64,000 bases of DNA, from NCBI RefSeq assembly GCF_001422405.1, contig NZ_LMMV01000001.1, positions 497,275 through 561,274 on the forward strand, given 5' to 3'. The first letter of the stretch is position 1, and each line of letters begins with the position of its first letter. Positions 46,371 to 54,729 of this stretch are shown here, one piece after another. Source of the stretch: Pseudorhodoferax sp. Leaf267. GTDB taxonomy: Bacteria; Pseudomonadota; Gammaproteobacteria; Burkholderiales; Burkholderiaceae_C. The notes under the pieces were generated by a model. The model was not told the origin of the DNA and made no database searches. It saw only the letters and a program-made list of their open reading frames with translations. Both the position numbers and the translations under genes were made by a program.

Positions 46371-46604
46371 TCAGCCGCCGTGGACCAGCGTACCGTCCGC
46401 GGCGGCGCGGCCGGCCGGCGTCAGGCTCAGCACGATCGCATCGGGCTGGATCGTGTTGCCCGCGCGCGTGCGGATCAGCGCAGGCACGCTGAGCTCCACA
46501 TAGCCTGCCGCCTGGTAGGCCAGCACCAGATGGAACGCGGGGCCGATCGGAACGGAGCGGGGCAGCTTGCCCCCGGCCAGGGTGCGTAGAAAGGACAGAT
46601 CCAC
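46371..46604 (-). CDS. Small hypothetical protein
   Basis: A 77-residue ORF between the cyclase and the Bug gene, starting with GTG and ending in TLVHGG. The pattern LVLAYQAAGYVELSVPALI and LSLTPAGRAAA resembles small winged-helix-like proteins of Burkholderiales, but I cannot name a family. A -10-like AGAATAG lies at about 46631-46637 on the minus strand, making a short-leader transcript plausible. The region could instead be non-coding. Confidence 0.45.
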   Translation of the reverse strand: MDLSFLRTLAGGKLPRSVPIGPAFHLVLAYQAAGYVELSVPALIRTRAGNTIQPDAIVLSLTPAGRAAADGTLVHGG

Positions 46605-46695
46605 TGAAACTTGAGAATTGGGGGGAACCCTATTCTCGCATCGCCCTGCCGCGCCCTGGGCAGTTGCCCCATGCGGCGCGGGGCTGGACGGCGGG

Positions 46696-47673
46696 TCAGT
46701 CCGCCACGATGCCGGCCGCCTTCACCACCTTGGCCCACTTGGCCAGGTCCGACTTGATCAGCGCCGCGTACTCCTGCGGCGTGCCGCCCTGGATCTCGAT
46801 GCCGGCGGCCTCCAGCTTGGTGCGCACGTCGGGCATCTTCAGGGCCACGTTGATCTCGGCGTTGAGCTTGTCGACGATGGCCTTGGGTGTGCCTGCCGGC
46901 GCCAGGAAGCCGCCGTTCGTGTTCGCGTCATAGCCCTTCAAGCCTTGCTCCTCGGCCGTGGGCACGTCCGGCAGGGCCGGCGTGCGCTTGGCGGTGGACA
47001 CGGCGATGGCGCGCACGTTGTTGCCCTTCACCTGCGGCAAGATGGCGCTGATGGTGTCGATGTACAGCGCGGTGCGCCCGCCCAGCAGGTCGGGGTGCGC
47101 CGCGGCCGAACCCTTGTAGGGCACCAGCAGCATCTCGGTGCCGGAGGCCATGCGGAACATCTCGGCCGCCATTTCCTGCGCGCTACCGCGGCCCGAGGTC
47201 GCGACCTTGGCCTGGTCCGGGTGCGCCTTCATCCAGGCGATGAACTCGGGCAGCGTCTTGGCCGGGATCTGCGGGTAGATCGCGAACACCAGCGGCACCA
47301 CGTGCGTGTAGACGATGGGCTCGAAGCTCTTCTCCGGGTCCCAGCCCAGGTTCTTGAACAGGAACTTGTTGATGTTGTGGCTGCCGCCCACGATGCCGAT
47401 GGTGTAGCCGTCGGCTGGCGACTTGGCCAGCACGTCGGTGCCCAGGTTGTTCGACGCGCCGGGCTTGTTGTCCACGATCACGGGCTGGCCCAGCGAAGTG
47501 GCGAGCTTGTCGCCGACCACGCGCGCGATGATGTCGATCGCGCCGCCGGGCGGGGCCGGCACGATGATCTTGATCGGGCGGCTGGGGTAGGCCGCCTGGG
47601 CCGCGGCCCAGGTGGGGGCCAGTGCCAGGACGGCCGTGGCGGCCAGGGTCTTGATGAGGGTCTTGCGTTGCAT
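46696..47673 (-). CDS. Bug/TctC-family periplasmic binding protein
   Basis: A 325-residue solute-binding protein of the Bordetella uptake gene family. A Sec signal (LIKTLAATAVLALAPTWAAAQ) is followed by the family opening YPSRPIKIIVPAPPGGAIDIIAR, split here as YPSRPIKIIVPAPPGG and AIDIIARVV, then GQPVIVDNKPGASNNLG. Ligands are usually carboxylates. No TctA/TctB membrane genes are nearby, so it is an orphan receptor, as is common in Comamonadaceae. It is the last gene of the operon that begins at 51133. Confidence 0.93.
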   Translation of the reverse strand: MQRKTLIKTLAATAVLALAPTWAAAQAAYPSRPIKIIVPAPPGGAIDIIARVVGDKLATSLGQPVIVDNKPGASNNLGTDVLAKSPADGYTIGIVGGSHNINKFLFKNLGWDPEKSFEPIVYTHVVPLVFAIYPQIPAKTLPEFIAWMKAHPDQAKVATSGRGSAQEMAAEMFRMASGTEMLLVPYKGSAAAHPDLLGGRTALYIDTISAILPQVKGNNVRAIAVSTAKRTPALPDVPTAEEQGLKGYDANTNGGFLAPAGTPKAIVDKLNAEINVALKMPDVRTKLEAAGIEIQGGTPQEYAALIKSDLAKWAKVVKAAGIVAD

Positions 47674-47708
47674 GTCTGTCTCCTGTTGCAGGTGGTGGTT
47701 CGGGTGGA

Positions 47709-48473
47709 TCAGCCGCGGCCGACGAAGGGCATGTGGCTGGCCATGACGGTCATGTTCAGCACGTTGGCCTGCAGCGGCAGGGCGGCGATGTGGCGCACGG
47801 CGTTGGCGACATGGGTCGCGTCCATCATGGGTTCGGACGCGGTGGTGCCGTTGGCCTGCAGCACGCCGCGCGTCATGCGCTCGGACAGCTCGGTCAGCGC
47901 GTTGCCGATGTCGATCTGGCTGGCCACGATGTTGAAGGCGCGGCCGTCCAGCGCGATGGCCTTGGTGATGCCGCTCACCGCGTGCTTGCTGGCCGTGTAG
48001 GGAGCCGTGAACGGGCGCGGCGTGTGCGCCGAGATCGAGCCGTTGTTGATGATGCGCCCGCCCTGCGGCGACTGCCTGCGCATGAGGCCGAAGGCCGCGC
48101 GGGCGCACAGGAACACGCCGGTCACGTTGGTGTCGATCACGCTGAACCACTTCTCCAGCGGCAGCTCGTCCATGGGCACGGCCGGGGCATTGACGCCGGC
48201 GTTGTTGAAGACGACGTCGAGCCGGCCGTAGGTGGCCTCGATGGTGTCGAACAGCGCCTGCACGCTGGCCGGATCGGTCACGTCGGTGGGCACGGCCAGC
48301 GCGCGCTGGCCGCGCGAGGCGGCCTGGTCCACGAGCGCCTGCAGCGGCTCGGCGCGGCGGCCGGCCAGCACCACGGTGAAGCCGTCGGCGAGCAGGCCCA
48401 GCGCAGCGGCACGGCCGATGCCGCTGCCGGCGCCCGTGACGAGGGCGATCTTCGTGCAAGAGGTGGCGGTCAA
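47709..48473 (-). CDS. Short-chain dehydrogenase/reductase
   Basis: A 254-residue classical SDR. The cofactor site is [12 protein letters not shown], Asp/Arg at AGRRAEP suggests NADP(H), the NNAG motif is VFNNAGVN, and the catalytic set is Ser in [12 protein letters not shown] with YTASKHA. The substrate-side [16 protein letters not shown] is typical of the 3-oxoacyl/gluconate-5-dehydrogenase-like groups. It lies between the FAH-family and Bug genes, so it probably oxidises an intermediate of the same acid pathway. Confidence 0.88.
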   Translation of the reverse strand: MTATSCTKIALVTGAGSGIGRAAALGLLADGFTVVLAGRRAEPLQALVDQAASRGQRALAVPTDVTDPASVQALFDTIEATYGRLDVVFNNAGVNAPAVPMDELPLEKWFSVIDTNVTGVFLCARAAFGLMRRQSPQGGRIINNGSISAHTPRPFTAPYTASKHAVSGITKAIALDGRAFNIVASQIDIGNALTELSERMTRGVLQANGTTASEPMMDATHVANAVRHIAALPLQANVLNMTVMASHMPFVGRG

Positions 48474-48510
48474 GGGGAGTCTCCTGTCAGTCGATGGAAG
48501 TGGGGCGGCG

Positions 48511-49191
48511 TCAGGCCACGGTCATGCCGAGTTCGGCAATGCCCGCGACGCCGGCCGTGATGCGGTCGCCGCTGCGCAGCGCACCCACGCCCGCGGGCGT
48601 GCCGGTGAAGACCAGGTCGCCCGGCTGCAGCGCCACCGAGCGCGACAGCATGGCGATGAGTGCGGACACGGGCCACAGCAGGTCGGCCAGGTCGGCACAC
48701 TGGCGGTCCACGCCGTTGACGGCCAGCCAGATGGCGCCGCTGCGCGGGTGGCCGCATTGCGAGGCCCTGGCCAGTGGCGTGCAGGGTGCGGAGTGGTCGA
48801 AGGCCTTGGCTGGCTCCCACGGGCCGCCCACGCGCTTGGCCTGCTGCTGCAGGTCGCGGCGCGTGAGGTCCAGGCCCGCGGCGTAGCCCCAGACGTGCGC
48901 CTCGGCCTGCGCCGGGTCGATGTCGCGCCCGCCACGGCCGATGGCCACCACCAGCTCGATCTCATGGCAGAAGTCCTCCGTGCCCGGTGGCACGGGCAGC
49001 ACACCGTGCGCCGGCACGACGGCGCTGGCCGGCTTCATGAACCAGGCCGGCATCGCGGTGGGCCTGGGCTCGTCGGCGCTCCACGGGTAATTGCGGCCGA
49101 TGCAGAACACGCGGTGCACCGGGAAGCGCGCCGCCGTGCCGGCGACCTGCAGCGCAACGGGCGCGGCGGGCGCGATGACGAAGTCCGTCAT
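48511..49191 (-). CDS. Fumarylacetoacetate hydrolase (FAH)-family protein
   Basis: A 226-residue FAH-fold enzyme. Core motifs are [27 protein letters not shown], the metal-binding [13 protein letters not shown] and [11 protein letters not shown]. The family includes acylpyruvases, 2-oxo-hepta-3-ene-dioate hydratases and oxaloacetate decarboxylases. The short length fits the acylpyruvase/FAHD1-like group. The start overlaps the upstream Bug stop (49188-49191). It probably cleaves a 2-oxo acid made by the neighbouring dehydrogenases. Confidence 0.88.
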   Translation of the reverse strand: MTDFVIAPAAPVALQVAGTAARFPVHRVFCIGRNYPWSADEPRPTAMPAWFMKPASAVVPAHGVLPVPPGTEDFCHEIELVVAIGRGGRDIDPAQAEAHVWGYAAGLDLTRRDLQQQAKRVGGPWEPAKAFDHSAPCTPLARASQCGHPRSGAIWLAVNGVDRQCADLADLLWPVSALIAMLSRSVALQPGDLVFTGTPAGVGALRSGDRITAGVAGIAELGMTVA

Positions 49192-50153
49192 TCGATCGTG
49201 ATCTTGCGCGCCCGGATGATCTGCGCATAGCGCGCCCGGTCATCCGTGATCAGCTTGGCGAACTCCGCAGGCGAGGTCGCACGCGGCACTCCACCCAGGG
49301 CCACGAAGCGCGCCTTCACAGCCTCGTCCGCCAGCACGGCGCGCACGTCGGCCGAGATCTTGTCCTGCAGCTCCTGCGGCGTGCCCGCGGGCGCCAGCAG
49401 GCCGATCCACGAGATCGCGTTGAAGCCGGGCACCGTGCCCTCGGCCAGCGTGGGCACGTCGGGGAAGGCGCTCACGCGCTTGTCGCCGCTGACGGCCAGT
49501 GCGCGCAGCTTGCCGGCCTTGATGTGGCCCGAGGCTTCCAGCACCGTCATGAACGACAGCTGCACATGGCCGGCCAGCAGGTCGGCAATGGCCGGGCCGC
49601 CGCCGCGGTAAGGCACGTGCAGGATGAAGGCGCCGGTCTGGTCCTTGAACATCTCGGTGGCCAGGTGCGGCGCGCCGCCTGCGCCCGAGCTGCTGTAGCT
49701 CATCTGGTCGGGCTTGGCCTTGGCCAGGGCGATGAATTCGGCGGCCGTCCTGGCGGGCACGGCCGGGTTCACCATCATGGCCAGCGGCAGCTCGGCCACC
49801 AACGAGACCGGCGCGAAAGCCTTGTCCGGGTCGTAGGGCATCTTGGGGTAGAGCAGCGGGTTGATGGCCTGCGTGCCGATGTTGCCCAGCAGCAGCGTGT
49901 AGCCGTCCGGCTTGGACTTGGCCACGTAGTCGGCACCGATCTGGCCGGCCGCGCCGCCCTTGTTCTCCACGATGACGGGCTGGCTCCAGCGCCGGCTGAG
50001 CTGCTCGGCGATGACGCGGGCACCGGTGTCGGTGCCGCCACCGGGCGGGAAGGGCACGATCAGGGTGACGGGGCGCGCGGGGAAGGCCTGTGCGAAGGCG
50101 GCAGGGGCCATGGCGGCGAAGGCCAGGGCGATGGCGAGGCGGCGGGTGAACAC
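49188..50153 (-). CDS. Bug/TctC-family periplasmic binding protein
   Basis: A 321-residue orphan solute receptor with signal peptide (RLAIALAFAAMAPAAFAQ) and the Bug opening FPARPVTLIVPFPPGGGTD followed by WSQPVIVENKGGAAGQIG. The start is a GTG at 50153, with GGAG on the minus strand nine bases or so upstream. It is the second of two Bug genes in the operon, which suggests two related carboxylate ligands or stages. No cognate membrane permease is encoded nearby. Confidence 0.93.
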   Translation of the reverse strand: MFTRRLAIALAFAAMAPAAFAQAFPARPVTLIVPFPPGGGTDTGARVIAEQLSRRWSQPVIVENKGGAAGQIGADYVAKSKPDGYTLLLGNIGTQAINPLLYPKMPYDPDKAFAPVSLVAELPLAMMVNPAVPARTAAEFIALAKAKPDQMSYSSSGAGGAPHLATEMFKDQTGAFILHVPYRGGGPAIADLLAGHVQLSFMTVLEASGHIKAGKLRALAVSGDKRVSAFPDVPTLAEGTVPGFNAISWIGLLAPAGTPQELQDKISADVRAVLADEAVKARFVALGGVPRATSPAEFAKLITDDRARYAQIIRARKITIE

Positions 50154-50179
50154 GATAGGTCTCCGTAGGGTGGTGAGGT

Positions 50180-51133
50180 TCAGGTCGTCAGGCTCATGGC
50201 GGGGCGCTCGCCGGCCAGCGCCTGGGCCACGCTGTCGAGCACCATCTGCGCCATGGCCGTGCGCGTTTCCCAGGTAGCGCTGGCGCGGTGCGCCTGCAGC
50301 GTCGTGCGGTCGGAGTCGCGCAGCGCCTGCGGCACGCGCGGCTCGTCCACGAACACGTCCAGGCCGGCGCCGGCGATGCGGCCGGCGCGCAGCGCCTCGG
50401 TGAGGTCCGGCTCGTTGACCAGGCGGCCACGCGCCACGTTGACCAGGAAGCCCTGCGGGCCCAGCGCGTCGAGCACGGCGGCGTTGACGATGCCCTCGGC
50501 CTTGTCGGCCGCGGCGCACAGCACCAGCGCATCGACCTGGCCCGCCAGCGCCACCAGGTCGGCCACGAAGCGATGCGGCACGTCGTCCATGGCGCGCAGG
50601 TCGGTGTAGAGGATGGGGCAGCCGAAGGCCGCGGCCCGCGTGGCGACAGCCCGGCCCACGCGGCCCATGCCCACGATGCCCACGCGCATGCCGCTGAAAC
50701 GGCGCGCCAGCGGGATGGCGCTGGGCTGGGGGAACTTCTCCCACTGGCCGTCGCGCACGAAGCGGTCGCCCGCGCACAGGTTGCGGCAGGCGGCGATGAG
50801 CAGGCCGATGGCCAGGTCGGCCACGTCCTCGGTCAGCGCGCCCAGCGTGGCGGTGACGGGCAGGCCGCGCTCGCGGCAGTAGGGCAGGGGCACGGCGTCG
50901 GTGCCCACGCCGTTGACGGCCACCACCTTGAGGTTGGGCAGCATCTCCAGCATGGCGCGCGTGATCCCGGTGTGGCCACCCGTGATGGCAGCCTGGATGG
51001 CCGCGCCGTGCTCGCGCAGGTAGGCCGGCTGGTCCTGCACTTCGAACAGCTTGTGCACGGTGTAGCGCTCTGCCAGCGCGGCATTGATCGCGGGAATCAG
51101 GATCGGGTTCAGTTGCAGGACATGCGGCTTCAT
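50180..51133 (-). CDS. D-2-hydroxyacid dehydrogenase (GhrB/hydroxypyruvate-reductase-like)
   Basis: A 317-residue NAD(P)-dependent dehydrogenase. The nucleotide fold is VGIVGMGRVGRAVATRA. The catalytic Arg is in LVNVARGRLVNE, the Glu in DVFVDEPRVP and the His in LQAHRASAT. It converts 2-oxo acids and D-2-hydroxy acids. It is the first gene of the minus-strand catabolic operon, facing the HTH-citrate synthase across about 100 bases. The motif NGVGTDAVPL in the substrate domain is typical of glyoxylate/hydroxypyruvate-type enzymes. Confidence 0.9.
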   Translation of the reverse strand: MKPHVLQLNPILIPAINAALAERYTVHKLFEVQDQPAYLREHGAAIQAAITGGHTGITRAMLEMLPNLKVVAVNGVGTDAVPLPYCRERGLPVTATLGALTEDVADLAIGLLIAACRNLCAGDRFVRDGQWEKFPQPSAIPLARRFSGMRVGIVGMGRVGRAVATRAAAFGCPILYTDLRAMDDVPHRFVADLVALAGQVDALVLCAAADKAEGIVNAAVLDALGPQGFLVNVARGRLVNEPDLTEALRAGRIAGAGLDVFVDEPRVPQALRDSDRTTLQAHRASATWETRTAMAQMVLDSVAQALAGERPAMSLTT

Positions 51134-51170
51134 GGGGTCTCCGGTTCAGGTGCGTGCATGGTATGAAGCC

Positions 51171-51207
51171 ATTGATGTAATCGTCAATATTGATGTATAA
51201 AATCAAT
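51171..51207. promoter_or_regulatory. AT-rich operator region with repeats between divergent genes
   Basis: ATTGATGTA occurs at 51171-51179 and again at 51189-51197, 18 bases apart. TCAATATTGA (51184-51193) is a perfect palindrome, and ATTGAT-N7-ATCAAT spans 51189-51207. This cluster lies in the only strongly AT-rich stretch of the neighbourhood, between the operon start (51133) and the HTH-citrate synthase start (51233). The HTH domain of the latter is the obvious candidate binder. Confidence 0.6.
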
Positions 51208-51232
51208 ATATAGAGATTTGTGTCAAGACACC

Positions 51233-52393
51233 ATGGCCTCCTGGATCTCGATGGACGAAGCCTGCCGCCAGCTCGGCGTGCGCGCGCAGACGGTGTATGC
51301 CTACGTGAGCCGCGGCAAGCTCGAAGTCATGCCCGACCCGGCGGACACGCGGCGCAGCCTGTACCGCGCGGAGGACGTGGCGGCCCTGGCCAGGCGCAAG
51401 CAGGCCGGCCGCAAGCACGAGACGCTGGCCACCAACACGCTGTTCGGCGCCGAGCCCAGCATTCCCACCGCGCTGTGCACCTTCGTGCGTGGGCGGCCGC
51501 ACTACCGCGGGCACGATGCCGTGGAGCTGGCCCGCTCGGCGACGCTGGAGGAGGCCGCGCAACTGCTGTGGGACGCCGAGCAGCCGGCCGATTTCTCGTG
51601 CAGGGCCGCGCTGCGCGGCGGCAAACCGGGCCGCGTGGCGGCGTTCTCGGCGCTGGGCGCGCTGGCGGCCACGGGGCATTCCACACGCGGGCGCCTGACC
51701 CGTGTGCTGCACCAGGAGGGGCAGGGCCTGGTCGGCCAGTTCGCCACGGCTTTCGGCGCCCAGGCCGGCACGCAGGCGCTGCATCTGCGCTTCGCCCAGG
51801 GCTGGAAGCTGCCGGCTGAGGTGGCCGAGCTGTTGCGCACGGCCATGGTGCTGCTGCTGGACCACGAGCTCACGAGTTCAGCCTTCGCCGCGCGCATCGC
51901 GGCCTCGACCGGCGCCTCGCTGCCTGCCTGCCTGCTGGCCGGCCTCACCACGCTGTCAGGCCCGCTGCATGGCGATGCCTCGGGCCGCGTGCAGGCGCTG
52001 TTCAGCGAAGTCGAGCGGCTGGGCGAAGACGCGGCGCTGGCCCACCACCTGTCCACCGGCCAGCCGCTGGCCGGTTTCGGCCACTTCCTGTACCCCGACG
52101 GCGACCCGCGCGCGGCCGCGCTGCTGGCGCTGTGCGAGCCGCCCGAGGTCATTGCGCGCTTCATCGACAAGGCCACGCAGCTGACCGGCCTGGCGCCCAA
52201 CATCGACGTGGCGCTGGCCGCGCTGGTGGCGCACCACCGGCTGCCGGCCGACGCGGCCTTCGGCCTGTTCGCCACCGCGCGCAGCGTGGGGCTGCTCGCG
52301 CACAGCCTGGAGCAACTGGGCGTGGCCCAGGTCATCCGCCCGCGCGGGCGCTACGTCGGCGTGCTGCCGGGGGCAGGCGGCGCGCCCGCATAG
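51233..52393 (+). CDS. Citrate synthase-family protein with N-terminal DNA-binding (HTH) domain
   Basis: A 386-residue fusion. Residues 1-60 form a MerR/excisionase-type helix-turn-helix (WISMDEACRQLGVRAQTVYAYVSRG). The rest is a citrate-synthase fold, with HGDAS (His246), GFGHF (His284) and PNIDVAL (Asp325) at the three catalytic positions, so condensing activity is possible. The usual Arg of GFGHR is Phe, which may change the acceptor acid. DNA-binding plus enzyme suggests a metabolite-sensing regulator of the facing operon. The ATG at 51233 is preferred; a TTG at 51218 adds five residues. No Shine-Dalgarno at normal distance. Confidence 0.88.
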   Translation: MASWISMDEACRQLGVRAQTVYAYVSRGKLEVMPDPADTRRSLYRAEDVAALARRKQAGRKHETLATNTLFGAEPSIPTALCTFVRGRPHYRGHDAVELARSATLEEAAQLLWDAEQPADFSCRAALRGGKPGRVAAFSALGALAATGHSTRGRLTRVLHQEGQGLVGQFATAFGAQAGTQALHLRFAQGWKLPAEVAELLRTAMVLLLDHELTSSAFAARIAASTGASLPACLLAGLTTLSGPLHGDASGRVQALFSEVERLGEDAALAHHLSTGQPLAGFGHFLYPDGDPRAAALLALCEPPEVIARFIDKATQLTGLAPNIDVALAALVAHHRLPADAAFGLFATARSVGLLAHSLEQLGVAQVIRPRGRYVGVLPGAGGAPA

Positions 52394-52423
52394 ACGTGGC
52401 GAACTGTGGCAGCATCGGCCGCG

Positions 52424-52693
52424 ATGAACGCCCCCGCACAGCCACCCGCCACGCAGCCACGCAACCCCCTGCACGGCATCACGCTCGAACGCATGGTCAC
52501 CGATCTGGCGGACCACTACGGCTGGGCGGGCCTGGGCGAGCGCATCCCCGTGCGCTGCTTCACGAGCGAGCCCAGCATCGCGTCCAGCCTGAAGTTCCTG
52601 CGCAAGACACCATGGGCGCGCGAGAAGGTCGAGGGCTTGTACCTGTTCATGCTGCGCGAGCAGCGGCGCGCCCAGGGCCGCGGCAAAGGGTGA
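52424..52693 (+). CDS. VF530-family DNA-binding protein (DUF2132)
   Basis: An 89-residue protein with the VF530 core: [21 protein letters not shown], the [24 protein letters not shown] helix pair (split as [12 protein letters not shown] and [12 protein letters not shown]) and VEGLYLFML. The fold is a small helical domain thought to bind DNA. Biological role unknown. It starts 30 bases after the HTH-citrate synthase stop and may be read from the same transcript. It converges on the cytochrome c gene. Confidence 0.88.
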   Translation: MNAPAQPPATQPRNPLHGITLERMVTDLADHYGWAGLGERIPVRCFTSEPSIASSLKFLRKTPWAREKVEGLYLFMLREQRRAQGRGKG

Positions 52694-52729
52694 TGCCCGC
52701 GGCGCGCACGGGCGCCTGCACCCGGGCCG

Positions 52730-53365
52730 CTATTTCCTGGCAGCCGCTGGCGCATGCCGCGCCACGAAGTACGCCAGCGTGTCCAGGTCCTCCACCGAAA
52801 TGCGCCCTACGGCCTCGCCCATGGCCATGGTGTAGCCCGGGCGCTTGCCCGACTTGAACTCCTGCAGCGTCATCTGCAGGTAGTCCTCGCGCTGCTGCGC
52901 GATGCGCGGCACCTGCTGGCCGCCCGAGAGGTCGGCGCCGTGGCAGGCGAAGCATTTGTTCTCCTGCGCCAGCGCCTGGCCCTTGGCCATGCGCGCCGCG
53001 TCCGGCGGCGTAGCCGGGGGCGGCGCGGGCACCGGGGGCAGGGTGGCGACGTACTCGGAGAAGCCGCGCAGGTCGGCGTCGGTCAGCGTCTTGGCGACCG
53101 CCGTCATGGCCTCGTTGCTGCGCCGGCCCTCGCGGAACAGGAACAGCTGCGTGATCGCGTAGAACGAATGCTGGCCGGCCAGCGCCGGCGTCAGCGGCAG
53201 CTCGCTGCGGCCGTTGGCGCCGTGGCAGGCCGCGCACAGGGCGGCGAAGCGCTGCGCGTAGGCGGCGCTGCCGGCCGGCGGCTGCTGCGCCGCTGCCGTG
53301 AGCGGCAGCAGCGCGGCCAGCAGCAGCGAAGTCCAGGCTGGCTTGAGGCTGGCCCGCAACTTCAT
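52730..53365 (-). CDS. Periplasmic diheme cytochrome c
   Basis: A 211-residue exported cytochrome with Sec signal (TSLLLAALLPLTAAAQ) and two c-type heme sites, CAACH (about 44-48) and CFACH (about 134-138), separated by a Pro-rich hinge PPVPAPPPATPPDA. Met ligands are likely in the MAMGEAV region. The layout resembles cytochrome c4 and the electron acceptors of periplasmic quinoprotein dehydrogenases. Its start overlaps the stop of the sorbosone-dehydrogenase-like gene by four bases, so it is probably that enzyme's electron acceptor. Confidence 0.9.
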   Translation of the reverse strand: MKLRASLKPAWTSLLLAALLPLTAAAQQPPAGSAAYAQRFAALCAACHGANGRSELPLTPALAGQHSFYAITQLFLFREGRRSNEAMTAVAKTLTDADLRGFSEYVATLPPVPAPPPATPPDAARMAKGQALAQENKCFACHGADLSGGQQVPRIAQQREDYLQMTLQEFKSGKRPGYTMAMGEAVGRISVEDLDTLAYFVARHAPAAARK

Positions 53366-54567
53366 TTGCCGCCGTAGCTGATGCGGTAGATCGCGCCGGC
53401 GTGGTCGTCGCTGACCAGCAGCGAGCCGTCCTTCATGACCAGGAAGTCCGCCGGCCGTCCGATGTAGGCGTTGTTCTCGACGAAGCCCGTCATGAACGGC
53501 TCGACCTTGGCGCCGCCCTTGCCGTCAGGCCAGGCCACGGCCACGTCGGCGTACTTGGTCGTGCGATTCCAGGGGCCGTGCCGCGCGATGAACATGGCCC
53601 CCTGGTACTTGGCCGGGAAGGCCTTGCCCGTGTAGAAGGTCATGCCCAGCGCACCAGCGTGCGCGCCCAGCAGCGCGGCCGGCTTGGTGAACTCCTTGCC
53701 CGCGCAGTCCTTGCCCCAGCCGAACTCGGGGTCGGAGATGTTGCCCTGGTGGCAGAACGGGTAGCCGAAGTGCTGGCCTGGGCCGGTGACGACGTTGAGC
53801 TCGTCGTTGGGGATGTCCTCGCTCATCCAGTCGCGGCCGTTGTCGGTGAACCAGAGCTGGCCGTTCTTGGGGTTGAAGTCGAAGCCCACGGTGTTGCGCA
53901 CGCCGGCCGCCACGGTCTCCATGCCCGTGCCGTCCAGGTTCATGCGGTAGATCTTGGCGTAGTCGCCCGGGTCGCAGATGTTGCACGGCGCGCCAATGGC
54001 GAAGTACAGCTTCTCGTCGCGGATGCGCAGGAACTTCCAGCTGTGGTCGGTGCCGCCGGGCAGCTTGTCGTACAGCACGGTCGGCGTGCCGGGGTTGTCC
54101 AGCTTGTCGTCGATGTTGTCGTAACGCACGATCTTGGTGTTGGTCGCCAGGTACAGCGAACCCTTGTGGTACGCGATGCCGGTGGCGAACGGCGTCTGGT
54201 CGATGATGGTCTTGGCCTGGCCCTTGCCGTCGGCCGGCAGCGCGTAGACCTTGTTGCCCACGAACAGCGTGCTCACGAACACCGTGCCTTTGTCGCTCTG
54301 GCGCAGGCCGCGCGCGTCCAGCAGGCCCGAGGCCCAGGTCTCCACCTTGAAGCCCGGCGGCAGCTTGAATTTCTTCGTCGGCAGCTGGTCGACGGCGGTC
54401 GGGATCGGGAAGGCCGGCACCGGCGCCATGCGCATGGCCTGGTCGGTCTTGGGCCGGCCCTTGGCCCAGCCGGGCTCTTCTTCGGGTTTCTGTTGCGCCA
54501 GGGCGCCGCCGGCAACACCGGCGATCAACGCGGTGGCGCACAGGGTGCGGAACATGCTCTTGCTCAT
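53362..54567 (-). CDS. Sorbosone dehydrogenase-like beta-propeller (PQQ-type sugar dehydrogenase family)
   Basis: A 401-residue periplasmic protein with signal peptide (LCATALIAGVAGGALAQ). The propeller repeats resemble L-sorbosone/soluble glucose dehydrogenases: GFKVETWASGLLDARGL, GTDHSWKFLRIRDEKLYFAIG (split GTDHSWKFLRI and KLYFAIG), VRNTVGFDFNP, LWFTDNGRDWMSEDIPNDELN (split LWFTDNGRDW and DIPNDELN) and FGYPFCHQG. Three or more Cys (NICDPGD, FCHQG, KDCAGKE) may form disulfides. Coupling to a diheme cytochrome supports an electron-transferring dehydrogenase, with PQQ as likely cofactor, but the substrate is unknown. Confidence 0.82.
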   Translation of the reverse strand: MSKSMFRTLCATALIAGVAGGALAQQKPEEEPGWAKGRPKTDQAMRMAPVPAFPIPTAVDQLPTKKFKLPPGFKVETWASGLLDARGLRQSDKGTVFVSTLFVGNKVYALPADGKGQAKTIIDQTPFATGIAYHKGSLYLATNTKIVRYDNIDDKLDNPGTPTVLYDKLPGGTDHSWKFLRIRDEKLYFAIGAPCNICDPGDYAKIYRMNLDGTGMETVAAGVRNTVGFDFNPKNGQLWFTDNGRDWMSEDIPNDELNVVTGPGQHFGYPFCHQGNISDPEFGWGKDCAGKEFTKPAALLGAHAGALGMTFYTGKAFPAKYQGAMFIARHGPWNRTTKYADVAVAWPDGKGGAKVEPFMTGFVENNAYIGRPADFLVMKDGSLLVSDDHAGAIYRISYGGK

Positions 54568-54729
54568 GTGTCTGTCTCCTCGTTTGGTGGAATCCCATGA
54601 AGGCCGGGGCCGGCCGATGCCGCGCGCCGCCAGACGGCCGGGGCGGGCCGTTCAGGCCCGGTTACCCGATCGCATATCGGACGCTAGCGGCGTACATGAT
54701 GGCGCAAATTGCGCGCAGATGCACGGGGG

